Shown one piece after another: positions 1 through 6,026 of a stretch of 6,634 bases of DNA. The DNA comes from an uncultured Bacteroidales bacterium. Lineage in GTDB: Bacteria > Bacteroidota > Bacteroidia > Bacteroidales > Paludibacteraceae. The first letter of the stretch is position 1. Every line of letters starts with the position of its first letter. The stretch covers positions 1 through 6,634 of the forward strand of contig CAIQOG010000164.1 in assembly GCA_903873355.1 (NCBI GenBank), given 5' to 3'. The notes under the pieces were generated by a model. It was not told the origin of the DNA and did not search any database. It saw only the letters and a program-made list of their open reading frames with translations. The position numbers and the translations under genes were made by a program.

Positions 1-375
1 GATTTTATCGTATTAAATCCCGAAATGACGCTTGGCGAACTGGTGAAAAATATCTCGCGTTCCAAACGAAACCTGTTTCCTGTTCTTCATCCCATAACAA
101 ACAAAATAATGGGTATTGTACTGGTTGATGAGGTTCGGAATATCATGTTCCGACAGGATTTGTACGACCGGTTTAAAGTGAATAAACTCATGTCGTCCAT
201 ACCTGCAACTCTTCATGTGAATATGCCCATGGAAAAGGTAATGGATGTGTTTGAAGATACTAATTCGTGGTATCTTCCCGTAGTCAACGATGATAAAGTT
301 TACCTTGGTTTTGTTTCCAAATCGAAGATTTTCAACTCGTACCGGCATGTGTTGGTGCATTTTTCGGATGAATGA
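1..375 (+). CDS. C-terminal part of a two-CBS-domain protein, probably a ClC-family chloride channel (5' truncated)
   Basis: The reading frame is open from base 1, so the gene begins before the window; 124 residues are visible and end at TGA 373-375. The ATG at base 25 is internal. Two CBS units can be seen: a first about residues 4-52 (hydrophobic NLFPVLHP, then IMGIVLVDEVRNIMF) and a second about residues 65-115 (SSIPATLHVNMPMEKVMDVFED, SWYLPVVNDDKVYLGFVSKSKIF). CBS pairs usually bind adenine nucleotides and regulate the domain they are attached to. From memory of the family, the wording LPVV...GFVSKSKIF...YR close to the C-terminus is typical of Bacteroidota ClC chloride channels or antiporters carrying a cytoplasmic CBS pair. 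No transmembrane part is in the window, so the channel assignment is inference; another CBS-tailed protein is possible. The stop codon is followed at once by a palindromic repeat, and xseB follows on the same strand. Confidence 0.78.
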   Translation, partial: DFIVLNPEMTLGELVKNISRSKRNLFPVLHPITNKIMGIVLVDEVRNIMFRQDLYDRFKVNKLMSSIPATLHVNMPMEKVMDVFEDTNSWYLPVVNDDKVYLGFVSKSKIFNSYRHVLVHFSDE

Positions 376-468
376 CCCCTAACCCCTAAAGGGGAACTTT
401 GGGTACTTTTTTACTGAAACTTATTAAACAAATAATCACAACTATTCTCCCCTTTAGGGGTCGGGGGT
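375..468. repeat. Paired inverted palindromic repeat filling the CBS gene-xseB spacer
   Basis: The left arm (375-396) has the core CCCCTAACCCCTAAAGGGG and the right arm (447-468) has CCCCTTTAGGGGTCGGGGG. The right arm matches the reverse complement of the left at 19 of 22 positions. Fifty AT-rich bases lie between them. Each arm contains its own small hairpin (CCCC-TAAA-GGGG or CCCC-TTTA-GGGG), and the two arms can also pair with each other. The left arm starts on the base after the TGA stop of the upstream gene; the right arm ends 11 bases before the xseB ATG. A run of six T (407-412) follows the left hairpin by 12 bases, which is too far for a convincing intrinsic terminator. Confidence 0.85.
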
Positions 469-479
469 AAATCAAAATC

Positions 480-677
480 ATGAAAAAACTAACCTACACT
501 GAAGCCGTTGCAGAACTTGAAAAGATTCTGGCTGAACTTGAAAACGGTGGCGAAGTAAATATGGAACTTATTTCCGAGAAAGTGAAACGGGCAGCCGTTT
601 TGATGGATTTCTGTAAAAAACAGCTTCACGAACTAGATACGGATTTGGAGAAAATTCTGTCAGAACTGGGAAACTGA
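480..677 (+). CDS. xseB: Exodeoxyribonuclease VII small subunit
   Basis: This 65-residue protein has the XseB pattern: an N-terminal LTYTEAVAELEKILAELENG helix, a short turn (GGEVNMELISEKVKRA), and a second helix ending in CKKQLHELDTDLEKIL. Length and the two-helix, coiled-coil-like make-up fit the family. XseB binds in several copies to the catalytic subunit XseA; the complex degrades single-stranded DNA to oligonucleotides in the cytoplasm and takes part in repair. The ATG at 480 gives the normal N-terminus, and no good Shine-Dalgarno is present, only the G-rich right arm of the upstream repeat. xseA is usually adjacent, but here the upstream neighbour is the CBS protein gene; xseA may lie further upstream or elsewhere. 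The stop codon abuts the stop of the convergent B3/B4 gene with no gap. Confidence 0.93.
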   Translation: MKKLTYTEAVAELEKILAELENGGEVNMELISEKVKRAAVLMDFCKKQLHELDTDLEKILSELGN

Positions 678-1337
678 TTAGCTGATATATTCAACCTCAA
701 ACGAGGCTATACAGGCATGTTTGGCAAGCAATGTTTTACTGTGTTCAACAGCTTCCTGTAAACCGTCATTCCCTGAATAGGCATTGATTATCATCAGCAG
801 ATTGGTAGTTGAACCGGTAATTTTGGTACGTTCATTATCGCTGGTTGGTGTGCCTATTCCTCCTCTTTCGTCGCAGTAAAGCGGTAATCCTTCTACATTC
901 AACAAGCCACGTCCAATCGCTTCAAATTCATCTTTATTCGTACCGACTCCCAACACCACATCACCCTGTATTTTATCGGCATCAAATCCACCAATGGAAA
1001 AACCACTGCGAATGGAAACGAGGTTTATAATGTCCACCAGCGTACTGACTTTATATACCTCAATCTCACGAACAATCCGCCGGCAAAGCGCTTCAGCAGA
1101 AGGACGGTAACGGTTCGGATCTTTTCCCAGCGCTTTATAGGCTTGTCGTGTAGCTGCAATGGCCGGTCGTTTATTGATTTCTTCGATTAAATATGAAGTT
1201 CTAATTCGTTGTATCTCCGCATCCATTTCCTGCCATAACTCAGCAGAAGTCTCAGAATTCCGAACATGACATTGAATAATTGCCAGTTTCAGATTTGGAC
1301 ATTTTTCCTTGATTTCAGAAGATATTTCTACTTTCAT
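678..1337 (-). CDS. Free-standing B3/B4 (PheRS beta-like tRNA-editing fold) domain protein
   Basis: A 219-residue cytoplasmic protein without signal peptide or membrane segment. The middle and C-terminal parts match the B3/B4 domain of phenylalanyl-tRNA synthetase beta: KALGKDPNRYRPSAEALCRRI (about 69-88), STLVDIINLVSIRSGFSIGGFDADKIQGDVVLGVG (98-132), FEAIGRG, LPLYCDERGGIGTPTSDNERTKIT (151-174), then a strand and helix pair to about 205. In PheRS this domain hydrolyses mischarged Tyr-tRNA(Phe). The aminoacylation module, the anticodon-binding domain and the rest of PheRS beta are absent, so this is one of the stand-alone relatives (COG3382 type), whose substrate is unknown to me. It is the last gene of the minus-strand block, 62 bases after pgeF, and a repeat arm lies just before its ATG. 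The domain call is fairly secure; an editing function is only a possibility. Confidence 0.83.
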   Translation of the reverse strand: MKVEISSEIKEKCPNLKLAIIQCHVRNSETSAELWQEMDAEIQRIRTSYLIEEINKRPAIAATRQAYKALGKDPNRYRPSAEALCRRIVREIEVYKVSTLVDIINLVSIRSGFSIGGFDADKIQGDVVLGVGTNKDEFEAIGRGLLNVEGLPLYCDERGGIGTPTSDNERTKITGSTTNLLMIINAYSGNDGLQEAVEHSKTLLAKHACIASFEVEYIS

Positions 1338-1352
1338 AATGAATATGAATGG

Positions 1353-1451
1353 TCTCCAACCCCCTGAAGGAGGCTATTGAATAACTATGTAATGAATATT
1401 TATGAAATTAGCAAATCATTCTTTAAGTCCCCTTTAGGGGATTTAGGGGCC
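1353..1451. repeat. Paired inverted palindromic repeat between pgeF and the B3/B4 gene, overlapping pgeF
   Basis: The arm at 1353-1375 (core CCCCCTGAAGGAGG, one mismatch in the stem) and the arm at 1427-1451 (core CCCCTTTAGGGGATTTAGGGG) face each other across 51 bases. They have the same relative orientation and spacing as the other two pairs in the window, but match each other less well and look like a diverged or mixed pair. The arm at 1427-1451 lies inside the pgeF reading frame and encodes residues 254-261. The other arm lies 15 bases before the start codon of the B3/B4 gene, on the minus strand. Confidence 0.75.
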
Positions 1452-2209
1452 AACATAACACCACTCAACATTCTCCCCGATTTAATTCCAAGACGACGCG
1501 CTGAAAAGAATTGATCATGTTTGGTATACGTGCAAATTCCGGCTATTTCGATATGTTGAGGTAAGATTCCGGCTTTCAGTAAAGATTGTCTGTTTGCTTT
1601 CCAAAGGTCGAGATGAAGTTTTTCACCTTTTTCCACAAAAATTTCATCTGTATCGAAACCTTCATTTTGGAAAGTTTCAACCAGCTCACTGCCCACATTA
1701 TACACATCTACTGAAATGGATGGCCCAACAGTGACGAGAATATCATCTGCTTTACAATCAAATTGTTCCATCATCACCCTGACTGTTTTCTCAGCAATCC
1801 GGCAACAAGTTCCCCGCCAACCGGCATGAGCCACAGCAACAACTTTTTTGTGTGTATCAAAGAAAATTAGCGGAACGCAATCGGCAGTAGTTACTCCAAT
1901 ACACACTCGTGGTAGTTTTGTGATTAATGCATCAACACCGTGCAGATATAGAGTTTTTTCAGAAGCAGAAAGAAGGAAAAAGGTCTTGTCAATAACACGG
2001 ATTTCGGTTCCGTGAGTTTGATACGGAATAATCAGCTTTTCAGCATCAATGCCCAGTTTCCGACACAAAACCTGCTGATTTTCCTCCAAATGAACCGGTT
2101 GATCACCGGAAAACGGACTCAGATTGAATGAAGCATAATTGCCCACACTTGCACCGCCCTGACGAGTAGTTGTAAAATAGAAACAATCAGAATTTTTAGT
2201 TACTATCAA
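1400..2209 (-). CDS. pgeF: Multicopper-oxidase-like (YfiH/DUF152) protein, purine nucleoside phosphorylase or peptidoglycan editing factor PgeF
   Basis: A 269-residue cytoplasmic zinc protein of the YfiH family. Known members act on purine nucleosides (phosphorolysis, and adenosine deamination in some); in E. coli the protein removes wrongly made UDP-MurNAc-L-Ser. The three zinc/catalytic ligands are visible: H66 in PYQTHG, C111 in TTADCVPL and H128 in VAHAGWRGT. GPSI (163-166) and CTYTKHDQFFSARR...SGRM (226-247) are further family signatures. No ATG lies near the N-terminus, since the first internal Met is residue 146. The most likely start is TTG at 2209; an in-frame TAA lies 24 bases upstream (2231-2233). 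The family normally ends soon after the SGRMLSGVML region. Here 16 further residues (254-269) come from a palindromic repeat and its spacer, so the tail is probably not functional. The gene sits between the secreted protein gene and the B3/B4 gene, and nearby obgE is a common neighbour in this phylum. Confidence 0.94.
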   Translation of the reverse strand: MIVTKNSDCFYFTTTRQGGASVGNYASFNLSPFSGDQPVHLEENQQVLCRKLGIDAEKLIIPYQTHGTEIRVIDKTFFLLSASEKTLYLHGVDALITKLPRVCIGVTTADCVPLIFFDTHKKVVAVAHAGWRGTCCRIAEKTVRVMMEQFDCKADDILVTVGPSISVDVYNVGSELVETFQNEGFDTDEIFVEKGEKLHLDLWKANRQSLLKAGILPQHIEIAGICTYTKHDQFFSARRLGIKSGRMLSGVMLAPKSPKGDLKNDLLIS

Positions 2210-2256
2210 ATTCGTTAGGCTATCGTTTTGTTAATTAATACGGCTATTTCACTTAT

Positions 2257-2925
2257 TCAACAACCTGTTTCATAAATCTGCCCTGTTTCCTTCCCATTTT
2301 CATCGTATACCTTTCCATACTGAAAAGTTCCATTATTATACTTTCTAATGGTTTTCATTTTGCCGGATGGATAGAATTCATACCAGAAACCATCCCTCTG
2401 TCCATTTTTATTGATAAGGTTTATAGTATCGTTTCTTAAAATTTCAAATTGTATGGGTTTCGTAGGGCAAGCTTTTAGAAGTTTGGTGCCAAAATATATG
2501 TTATCTGGCATTTTTTTGACAGATGAAATTACAAATTCGAATCGTTGAAAATCAGGACCTCCGATAGGTGTGTGGTAAACAGCACTTTTCTGATAACCTC
2601 TTGTTTCGTACTTGCGGGTTTTTGGATTGTATTCTCTATTAAATACGACTTTATTAGTGTCTTCAAGTTGAATATAGAGGATTTCTTTACGCATTTCAAC
2701 TTTTGGACGATGGGCATTTATATCCATTCCATTACTATTCACATAAATGGTCAGAAACAGCGTGTTATTTTTCAAAACTTTTACTGAAATACAATTACCC
2801 AACACACGTAAATCCTTTGTCCCATCTTTAACGTGTGAGAAACTGATAACTTTAGGATTCAGAGCACCTGATTGACTTATTGAAATAATAAAGCAAAAAA
2901 TAAAAAGAATCTTGATAGTTTTCAT
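2257..2925 (-). CDS. Secreted protein of unknown function with a MORN/YwqK-like C-terminus
   Basis: A 222-residue protein. Residues 1-21 look like a signal peptide (MKTIK, hydrophobic ILFIFCFIISIS, then QSGA), with cleavage probable near Ala21; there is no lipobox cysteine, so it is likely periplasmic or exported. Residues 22-165 are strand-rich and I do not recognise them. Residues 172-212 (NKNGQRDGFWYEFYPSGKMKTIRKYNNGTFQYGKVYDENGKE) resemble the short beta-hairpin repeats of the MORN_2/YwqK kind, with the usual G-W-YP-G spacing, in about one and a half copies. The protein ends in ETGC. It lies between obgE and pgeF, which are adjacent or close in many relatives, and its DNA is poorer in G+C (18 of 60 bases at 2641-2700, against 36 of 60 at 3421-3480 in obgE). 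This suggests a later insertion. YwqK-like names often include 'antitoxin', but nothing here supports that role. Confidence 0.75.
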   Translation of the reverse strand: MKTIKILFIFCFIISISQSGALNPKVISFSHVKDGTKDLRVLGNCISVKVLKNNTLFLTIYVNSNGMDINAHRPKVEMRKEILYIQLEDTNKVVFNREYNPKTRKYETRGYQKSAVYHTPIGGPDFQRFEFVISSVKKMPDNIYFGTKLLKACPTKPIQFEILRNDTINLINKNGQRDGFWYEFYPSGKMKTIRKYNNGTFQYGKVYDENGKETGQIYETGC

Positions 2926-2980
2926 AGCTAATTATATGACTATCCGTGAATTCTAATAGAAACTAAATCAACAAACAATA

Positions 2981-3003
2981 AGCCCCTTAAGGGGTTAGGG
3001 GTT
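2981..3003 (-). repeat. Solitary palindromic repeat directly after obgE
   Basis: Read on the minus strand, the obgE stop TAA (3004-3002) is followed immediately by CCCCTAACCCCTTAAGGGG and then CTTATTGTTTG. It has the same core and the same placement after a stop codon as the copies after the CBS gene and umuD. The CCCCTTAAGGGG core is a perfect 12-base palindrome. Unlike the other copies, no inverted partner is found in the rest of the 76-base gap before the secreted protein gene. A stem with a short T-rich tail could give weak termination, but the T run is broken. Confidence 0.82.
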
Positions 3004-4141
3004 ATAATTCGTCCCAACCGATGCCTTTGTATTTACTCAAATCATCGTCTTCGTCCACATCTTCCCACTCTTCTTCTAATTCTTCTTCCTCAACAACAGG
3101 ATGATAAATGTCCATTGGGCGATGGCTTATTTCCGTTATCTTGTTCGATTCTTTGTTGATTTCCGTCCAGATTAGGTCTTTTAATTCGGAGATTCCTAAT
3201 CCTGAAACTGAAGAAATAAATACAGTCTGAATATCTTTTGGAAGTTCTTTTTTAAGTTCTTCTGTCAATTCATCGTCCAGCATATCGCATTTTGTAATCG
3301 CCAAAATACGCTGTTTATCAACCAATTCCGGGTTGTATTGCTTTAATTCGTTGAGTAAAATATCGAATTCTTTAATGATATCGTCACTATCAGCCGGAAT
3401 CATAAACAGCAAAATAGAATTTCGCTCAATATGACGCAGGAAGCGCAATCCCAGTCCGCGACCTTCGGCTGCCCCTTCGATAATTCCCGGAATATCTGCC
3501 ATCACAAAGGATTTTCCATCGCGATACGAAACAATTCCCAAATTCGGAACAAGCGTGGTAAACGGATAATCGGCAATTTCAGGCTTTGCAGCCGAAACAA
3601 CTGAAAGTAGTGTCGATTTTCCGGCATTGGGGAAACCTACCAACCCTACATCAGCAAGCACTTTGAGCTGGAGGATAACCGTTTTTTCAATCGAAGGCTC
3701 ACCGGGTTGTGCAAAGCGTGGTGTTTGATTAGTTGCTGTACGAAAATGCCAGTTACCCTGACCACCACGTCCGCCCTGTACCAAAACTACTTCCTGACCA
3801 TCTTCGGTAATATCGCACAGATATTCGCCGGTTTCGGCATCATAAACCACAGTTCCGCATGGTACTTCAATAACTTTGTCTTCGCCTTCTTTGCCAAAAC
3901 TACGGCTCTGACTTCCACCATCACCGTCGCCGGCATGCACATGTCGGGCATATTTCAGATGTATAAGCGTCCAATGGTTTTTGCTGCCACGCAAAATGAT
4001 ATGGCCTCCACGTCCTCCATCACCGCCATCCGGACCACCTTTCATGGTCAGTTTATCGCGGTATAAGTGTTTGGAACCTGCTCCACCTTTGCCCGAACGA
4101 CAAAATATCTTTACGTAATCAACAAAGTTGGATGATGACAT
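3002..4141 (-). CDS. obgE: Obg-family GTPase (ribosome-assembly and stress GTPase)
   Basis: This 379-residue protein has the full Obg layout. Residues 3-160 form the glycine-rich Obg fold ([54 protein letters not shown]). The G domain follows: G1 GFPNAGKST (169-177), switch I around DYPFTT (191-196), G3 DIPG (216-219) with the family's [22 protein letters not shown]4 TKCD (283-286, in place of NKxD) and G5 SSVSG (310-314). The C-terminus is a short acidic tail (349-367, mostly E and D) and not an OCT domain. Obg proteins bind the large ribosomal subunit and (p)ppGpp and are needed for late 50S assembly and growth control. The start at ATG 4141 gives the usual N-terminus. It follows adk by 71 bases and is probably in one transcription unit with hpt and adk. 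Confidence 0.98.
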   Translation of the reverse strand: MSSSNFVDYVKIFCRSGKGGAGSKHLYRDKLTMKGGPDGGDGGRGGHIILRGSKNHWTLIHLKYARHVHAGDGDGGSQSRSFGKEGEDKVIEVPCGTVVYDAETGEYLCDITEDGQEVVLVQGGRGGQGNWHFRTATNQTPRFAQPGEPSIEKTVILQLKVLADVGLVGFPNAGKSTLLSVVSAAKPEIADYPFTTLVPNLGIVSYRDGKSFVMADIPGIIEGAAEGRGLGLRFLRHIERNSILLFMIPADSDDIIKEFDILLNELKQYNPELVDKQRILAITKCDMLDDELTEELKKELPKDIQTVFISSVSGLGISELKDLIWTEINKESNKITEISHRPMDIYHPVVEEEELEEEWEDVDEDDDLSKYKGIGWDEL

Positions 4142-4212
4142 TTCTTATTATCTGAATTAGTGAGTTAGTTGATTTGTTTATGAAGAATTATTTTACAAAA
4201 AAATAACTCGTT

Positions 4213-4779
4213 TTACCCTATTATAGCTGAAATTCGGTCGAAAATCTCGTCGATTGTTCCCATACCATCAATAGAAGTGTATTTATTGAGATTTTTATAA
4301 AAATCGTTTACCGGAGCTGTTTGCACCTGATAAACTTCTAATCGTTTTTTGATAGTTTCCAGATTATCATCGCTGCGTCCTGAAGTTTGTCCGCGTAAAA
4401 CCAATCGGTTAATCAATTCTTCTTCTTTAACTTTGACATCAATCAACATGTAAATTTCCTTATGCAGGGTTTTCAGCATAGCTTCCAACGCTTCTGCCTG
4501 TGCCACTGTACGGGGAAATCCATCAAGAATAATTCCGTTGCAGTCTTCCGGCAGATTTTCGATATGCTTTGATAAAATATCAATTATCATTTGATCAGGC
4601 ACCAGAATGCCTTGCGAAATGTAACTTGCAGCAGTCTGACCAAGTTCGGTCTTTTCGGCCAATTCCTTACGTAGCAGATCGCCCGTGGAAAGGTGTTTCA
4701 GGTTGTACTTTTTTACAATCAAATCGCTTTGTGTGCCTTTTCCACAGCCGGGAGCACCGCATAAAATAATGTTTTTCAT
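4213..4779 (-). CDS. adk: Adenylate kinase, short-LID form
   Basis: Starting at ATG 4779 the protein has 188 residues and begins MKNIILCGAPGCGKGTQ, the normal N-terminus. The frame continues upstream to a TTG at 4809, which would add ten residues before the P-loop strand and is unlikely. It catalyses ATP + AMP = 2 ADP in the cytoplasm. Visible motifs are the P-loop GAPGCGKGT (8-16), STGDLLR (31-37, AMP binding), GFPRT (87-91) and the short LID with RG...SGRSDD (129-138). It lacks the roughly 27-residue zinc-binding or extended LID of long-form bacterial enzymes. Its length fits Bacteroidota Adk. It lies 41 bases downstream of hpt and 71 bases upstream of obgE on the same strand, an arrangement that puts purine salvage and nucleotide balance next to a ribosome-assembly GTPase. 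Confidence 0.97.
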   Translation of the reverse strand: MKNIILCGAPGCGKGTQSDLIVKKYNLKHLSTGDLLRKELAEKTELGQTAASYISQGILVPDQMIIDILSKHIENLPEDCNGIILDGFPRTVAQAEALEAMLKTLHKEIYMLIDVKVKEEELINRLVLRGQTSGRSDDNLETIKKRLEVYQVQTAPVNDFYKNLNKYTSIDGMGTIDEIFDRISAIIG

Positions 4780-4820
4780 TGTGATTTTCTTAAATATTTC
4801 GATTAACAATAATCCGTTAT

Positions 4821-5357
4821 TTATTCAACTACCGTATAAATATCTTTCAGGTTTCGCCCGTAGCCGTCGTAGTCTAATCCATAACCAACAATGAAGTCGT
4901 TTGGTATTTTCATAGCAATATAGTCCACCTGAATGTCGCGTTGTAAGGCGTCCGGTTTTTGCAGGAACGTTGCCACCCTGATTTCGTTTGCACCTTTGGC
5001 TTTTAGCGAACCAAGAATCCGTTCCATGGTAATGCCGGTATCAACAATATCCTCGACCACAACTACATTACGACCAACAACACTTTCGTTCAACCCGATA
5101 ATTTCTTTCACCGTACCTGTGGTATAAAGCCCATCATACGAGGAGAGTTTGATGAATGTAATTTCGCAGGGAATTGTCACTGTCTTCATTAAATCACCTG
5201 CAAACATAAACGCTCCATTCAACACACAAATAAAAAGCGGATCTTTATCGGCCAAATCCCGATTAATATCAGCTCCTACTTTACGAACAGCACTCTGAAT
5301 TTCGGCCTCGGGAATGGATAAGACAAATTTTTTGTCTTTTATCTGAATAATACTCAT
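4821..5357 (-). CDS. hpt: Hypoxanthine phosphoribosyltransferase
   Basis: A 178-residue cytoplasmic purine-salvage enzyme that joins hypoxanthine (and usually guanine) to PRPP, giving IMP or GMP plus pyrophosphate. The PRPP signature is VVVVEDIVDTGITM (98-111) with the E-D pair and the DTG turn. Other family features are CVLNGAFMFAGDL (44-56), the flexible loop KLSSYDG (70-76), FLQKPDAL with the base-contacting lysine (K134), and IPNDFIVGYGLDYDGYGRNL (151-170), which covers the purine pocket. Length is normal for the bacterial Hpt/HGPRT type. ATG 5357 is the only good start. It is the first gene of the minus-strand block, and a good -7 promoter element lies about 50 bases upstream. Confidence 0.97.
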   Translation of the reverse strand: MSIIQIKDKKFVLSIPEAEIQSAVRKVGADINRDLADKDPLFICVLNGAFMFAGDLMKTVTIPCEITFIKLSSYDGLYTTGTVKEIIGLNESVVGRNVVVVEDIVDTGITMERILGSLKAKGANEIRVATFLQKPDALQRDIQVDYIAMKIPNDFIVGYGLDYDGYGRNLKDIYTVVE

Positions 5358-5404
5358 AGTTGATAAATTGTGCTTAAATGGTTGAGGGTAGTTTTAAAGA
5401 TTTA

Positions 5405-5412
5405 CAAAAGTA
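5405..5412 (-). promoter_or_regulatory. Bacteroidota-type -7 element ahead of hpt
   Basis: On the minus strand this reads TACTTTTG, an exact match to the TAnnTTTG -7 consensus of the primary sigma factor in Bacteroidota. The expected -33 region, 18 bases upstream, has TTTCG where TTTG is the usual form, so that half is weak. Transcription would start near base 5398, giving a leader of about 40 bases before the hpt ATG. This probably serves hpt, adk, obgE and perhaps the genes beyond. Confidence 0.6.
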
Positions 5413-5450
5413 CAAAAAAACATTTGTCCGCGAAATAAAACTGACAGTCT

Positions 5451-5495
5451 TGACAGAAAAACCTTTCATAAGTTTTAAGATAAGAATTTCTGTTA
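5451..5495. promoter_or_regulatory. Candidate operator: inverted repeat in the hpt-umuD divergent region
   Basis: TGACAGAAA (5451-5459) and TTTCTGTTA (5487-5495) are inverted copies matching at 8 of 9 positions, 27 bases apart. A further direct copy of TGACAG lies at 5442-5447, nine bases before the first. The site lies between the two divergent genes, just upstream of the likely umuD promoter, where a damage-responsive repressor would be expected to bind. It does not match the LexA boxes of E. coli or Bacillus, and no regulator gene is in the window. It could be chance in AT-rich DNA. Confidence 0.3.
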
Positions 5496-5512
5496 TTTTA
5501 AAACAAAATGCG

Positions 5513-5520
5513 TTACTTTG
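5513..5520 (+). promoter_or_regulatory. Probable umuD promoter -7 element
   Basis: TTACTTTG followed by TAATATTG resembles the TAnnTTTG -7 element with the TA shifted by one base. No clear -33 TTG is present at the expected distance, as might be expected for an activated or regulated promoter. Transcription would begin around 5526, which leaves roughly 42 bases before the ATG at 5568 and argues against translation starting at the earlier ATG 5508. Confidence 0.45.
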
Positions 5521-5567
5521 TAATATTGAACTTCTGCATAAATGAAGTCTGTCCGAAAAAATGCAAC

Positions 5568-6026
5568 ATGCAAAAAATCAATAAAATAGCAAGTACTTCA
5601 ACAATCGATTTCTATTCAGCAAATACCGAAACTTCATTGTCTTTGCCGTTAGTAGATGGTGGAATTGCGGCAGGATTTCCAAGTCCGGCTCAGGATTATA
5701 TCGACCTGAAAATCGACCTGAACAAAGAGTTGATTGCCAATCCTTCGAGCACTTTTTACGGGCGGGTGAAAGGCTCTTCGATGCAGGATGCCGGTATTGT
5801 GGATGGCGATATTCTGGTAATTGATAAGTCTATTGAACCACAGGATGGCGACACAGCTGTTTGCTTTATCGACGGTGAATTTACGCTAAAGTATATAAAA
5901 ATTGAACCCGATGCCGTTTACCTGGTTCCGGCCAACCCGAAGTTTCAATCTATAAAAATTACTGAAGAAAACAATTTCTGCATTTGGGGTGTGGTGACGT
6001 ATTCAATTAAGAGTCATAAGAAGTAA
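5568..6026 (+). CDS. umuD: UmuD-like S24 peptidase, translesion polymerase accessory subunit
   Basis: From ATG 5568 the protein has 152 residues. The frame is open back to ATG 5508, but that start would lie upstream of the probable transcription start and would add a cysteine-rich leader not usual for the family. UmuD cleaves itself after DNA damage when stimulated by RecA filaments, and the product UmuD' joins UmuC to form polymerase V. The cleavage site aligns at A35-G36 in IAAGFPSPAQDY, where E. coli UmuD has Cys-Gly. The catalytic serine is S71 in GSSMQDAGI and the lysine is K108 in DGEFTLKYI. DLNKELIANPSSTFYGRVKG and WGVVTYSIK are typical family segments. The N-terminal arm is about 11 residues longer than in E. 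coli. umuC follows after 111 bases, which are filled by a repeat pair. Confidence 0.95.
   Translation: MQKINKIASTSTIDFYSANTETSLSLPLVDGGIAAGFPSPAQDYIDLKIDLNKELIANPSSTFYGRVKGSSMQDAGIVDGDILVIDKSIEPQDGDTAVCFIDGEFTLKYIKIEPDAVYLVPANPKFQSIKITEENNFCIWGVVTYSIKSHKK

Noticed and set aside
375..468. G-quadruplex or telomere-like reading of the GGGGTTAGGG repeats
   Set aside because: No strand carries four closely spaced G runs in one arm. The conserved feature is the inverted pairing of C and G runs, which fits hairpins better.
695..706. CCTC-AAAC-GAGG hairpin just inside the B3/B4 gene, considered as the xseB terminator
   Set aside because: The stem has only four pairs and no T run follows on either strand; it is likely chance within coding sequence.
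1383..1399. Insertion-sequence remnant between pgeF and the B3/B4 gene
   Set aside because: Only the repeat pair and AT-rich spacer are present; there are no transposase fragments, longer inverted ends or target-site duplications.
2257..2925. Toxin-antitoxin system based on the YwqK-like C-terminus
   Set aside because: The protein has a signal peptide and no small partner gene is adjacent. The 'antitoxin' wording for YwqK-like proteins does not carry over to this context.
3707..4066. Open frame of 119 codons on the + strand opposite obgE, and other antisense frames over hpt, adk and pgeF
   Set aside because: They lie fully within well-supported genes and their translations show no recognisable domains; they are shadows of the real coding strand.
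4780..4809. TTG-initiated ten-residue extension of adk
   Set aside because: Adenylate kinases begin a few residues before the P-loop strand; ATG 4779 gives exactly that.
5508..5567. Upstream ATG extending umuD by 20 residues
   Set aside because: The probable -7 element (5513-5520) lies inside this extension, and the added cysteine-containing leader does not fit the UmuD family. ATG 5568 was chosen.
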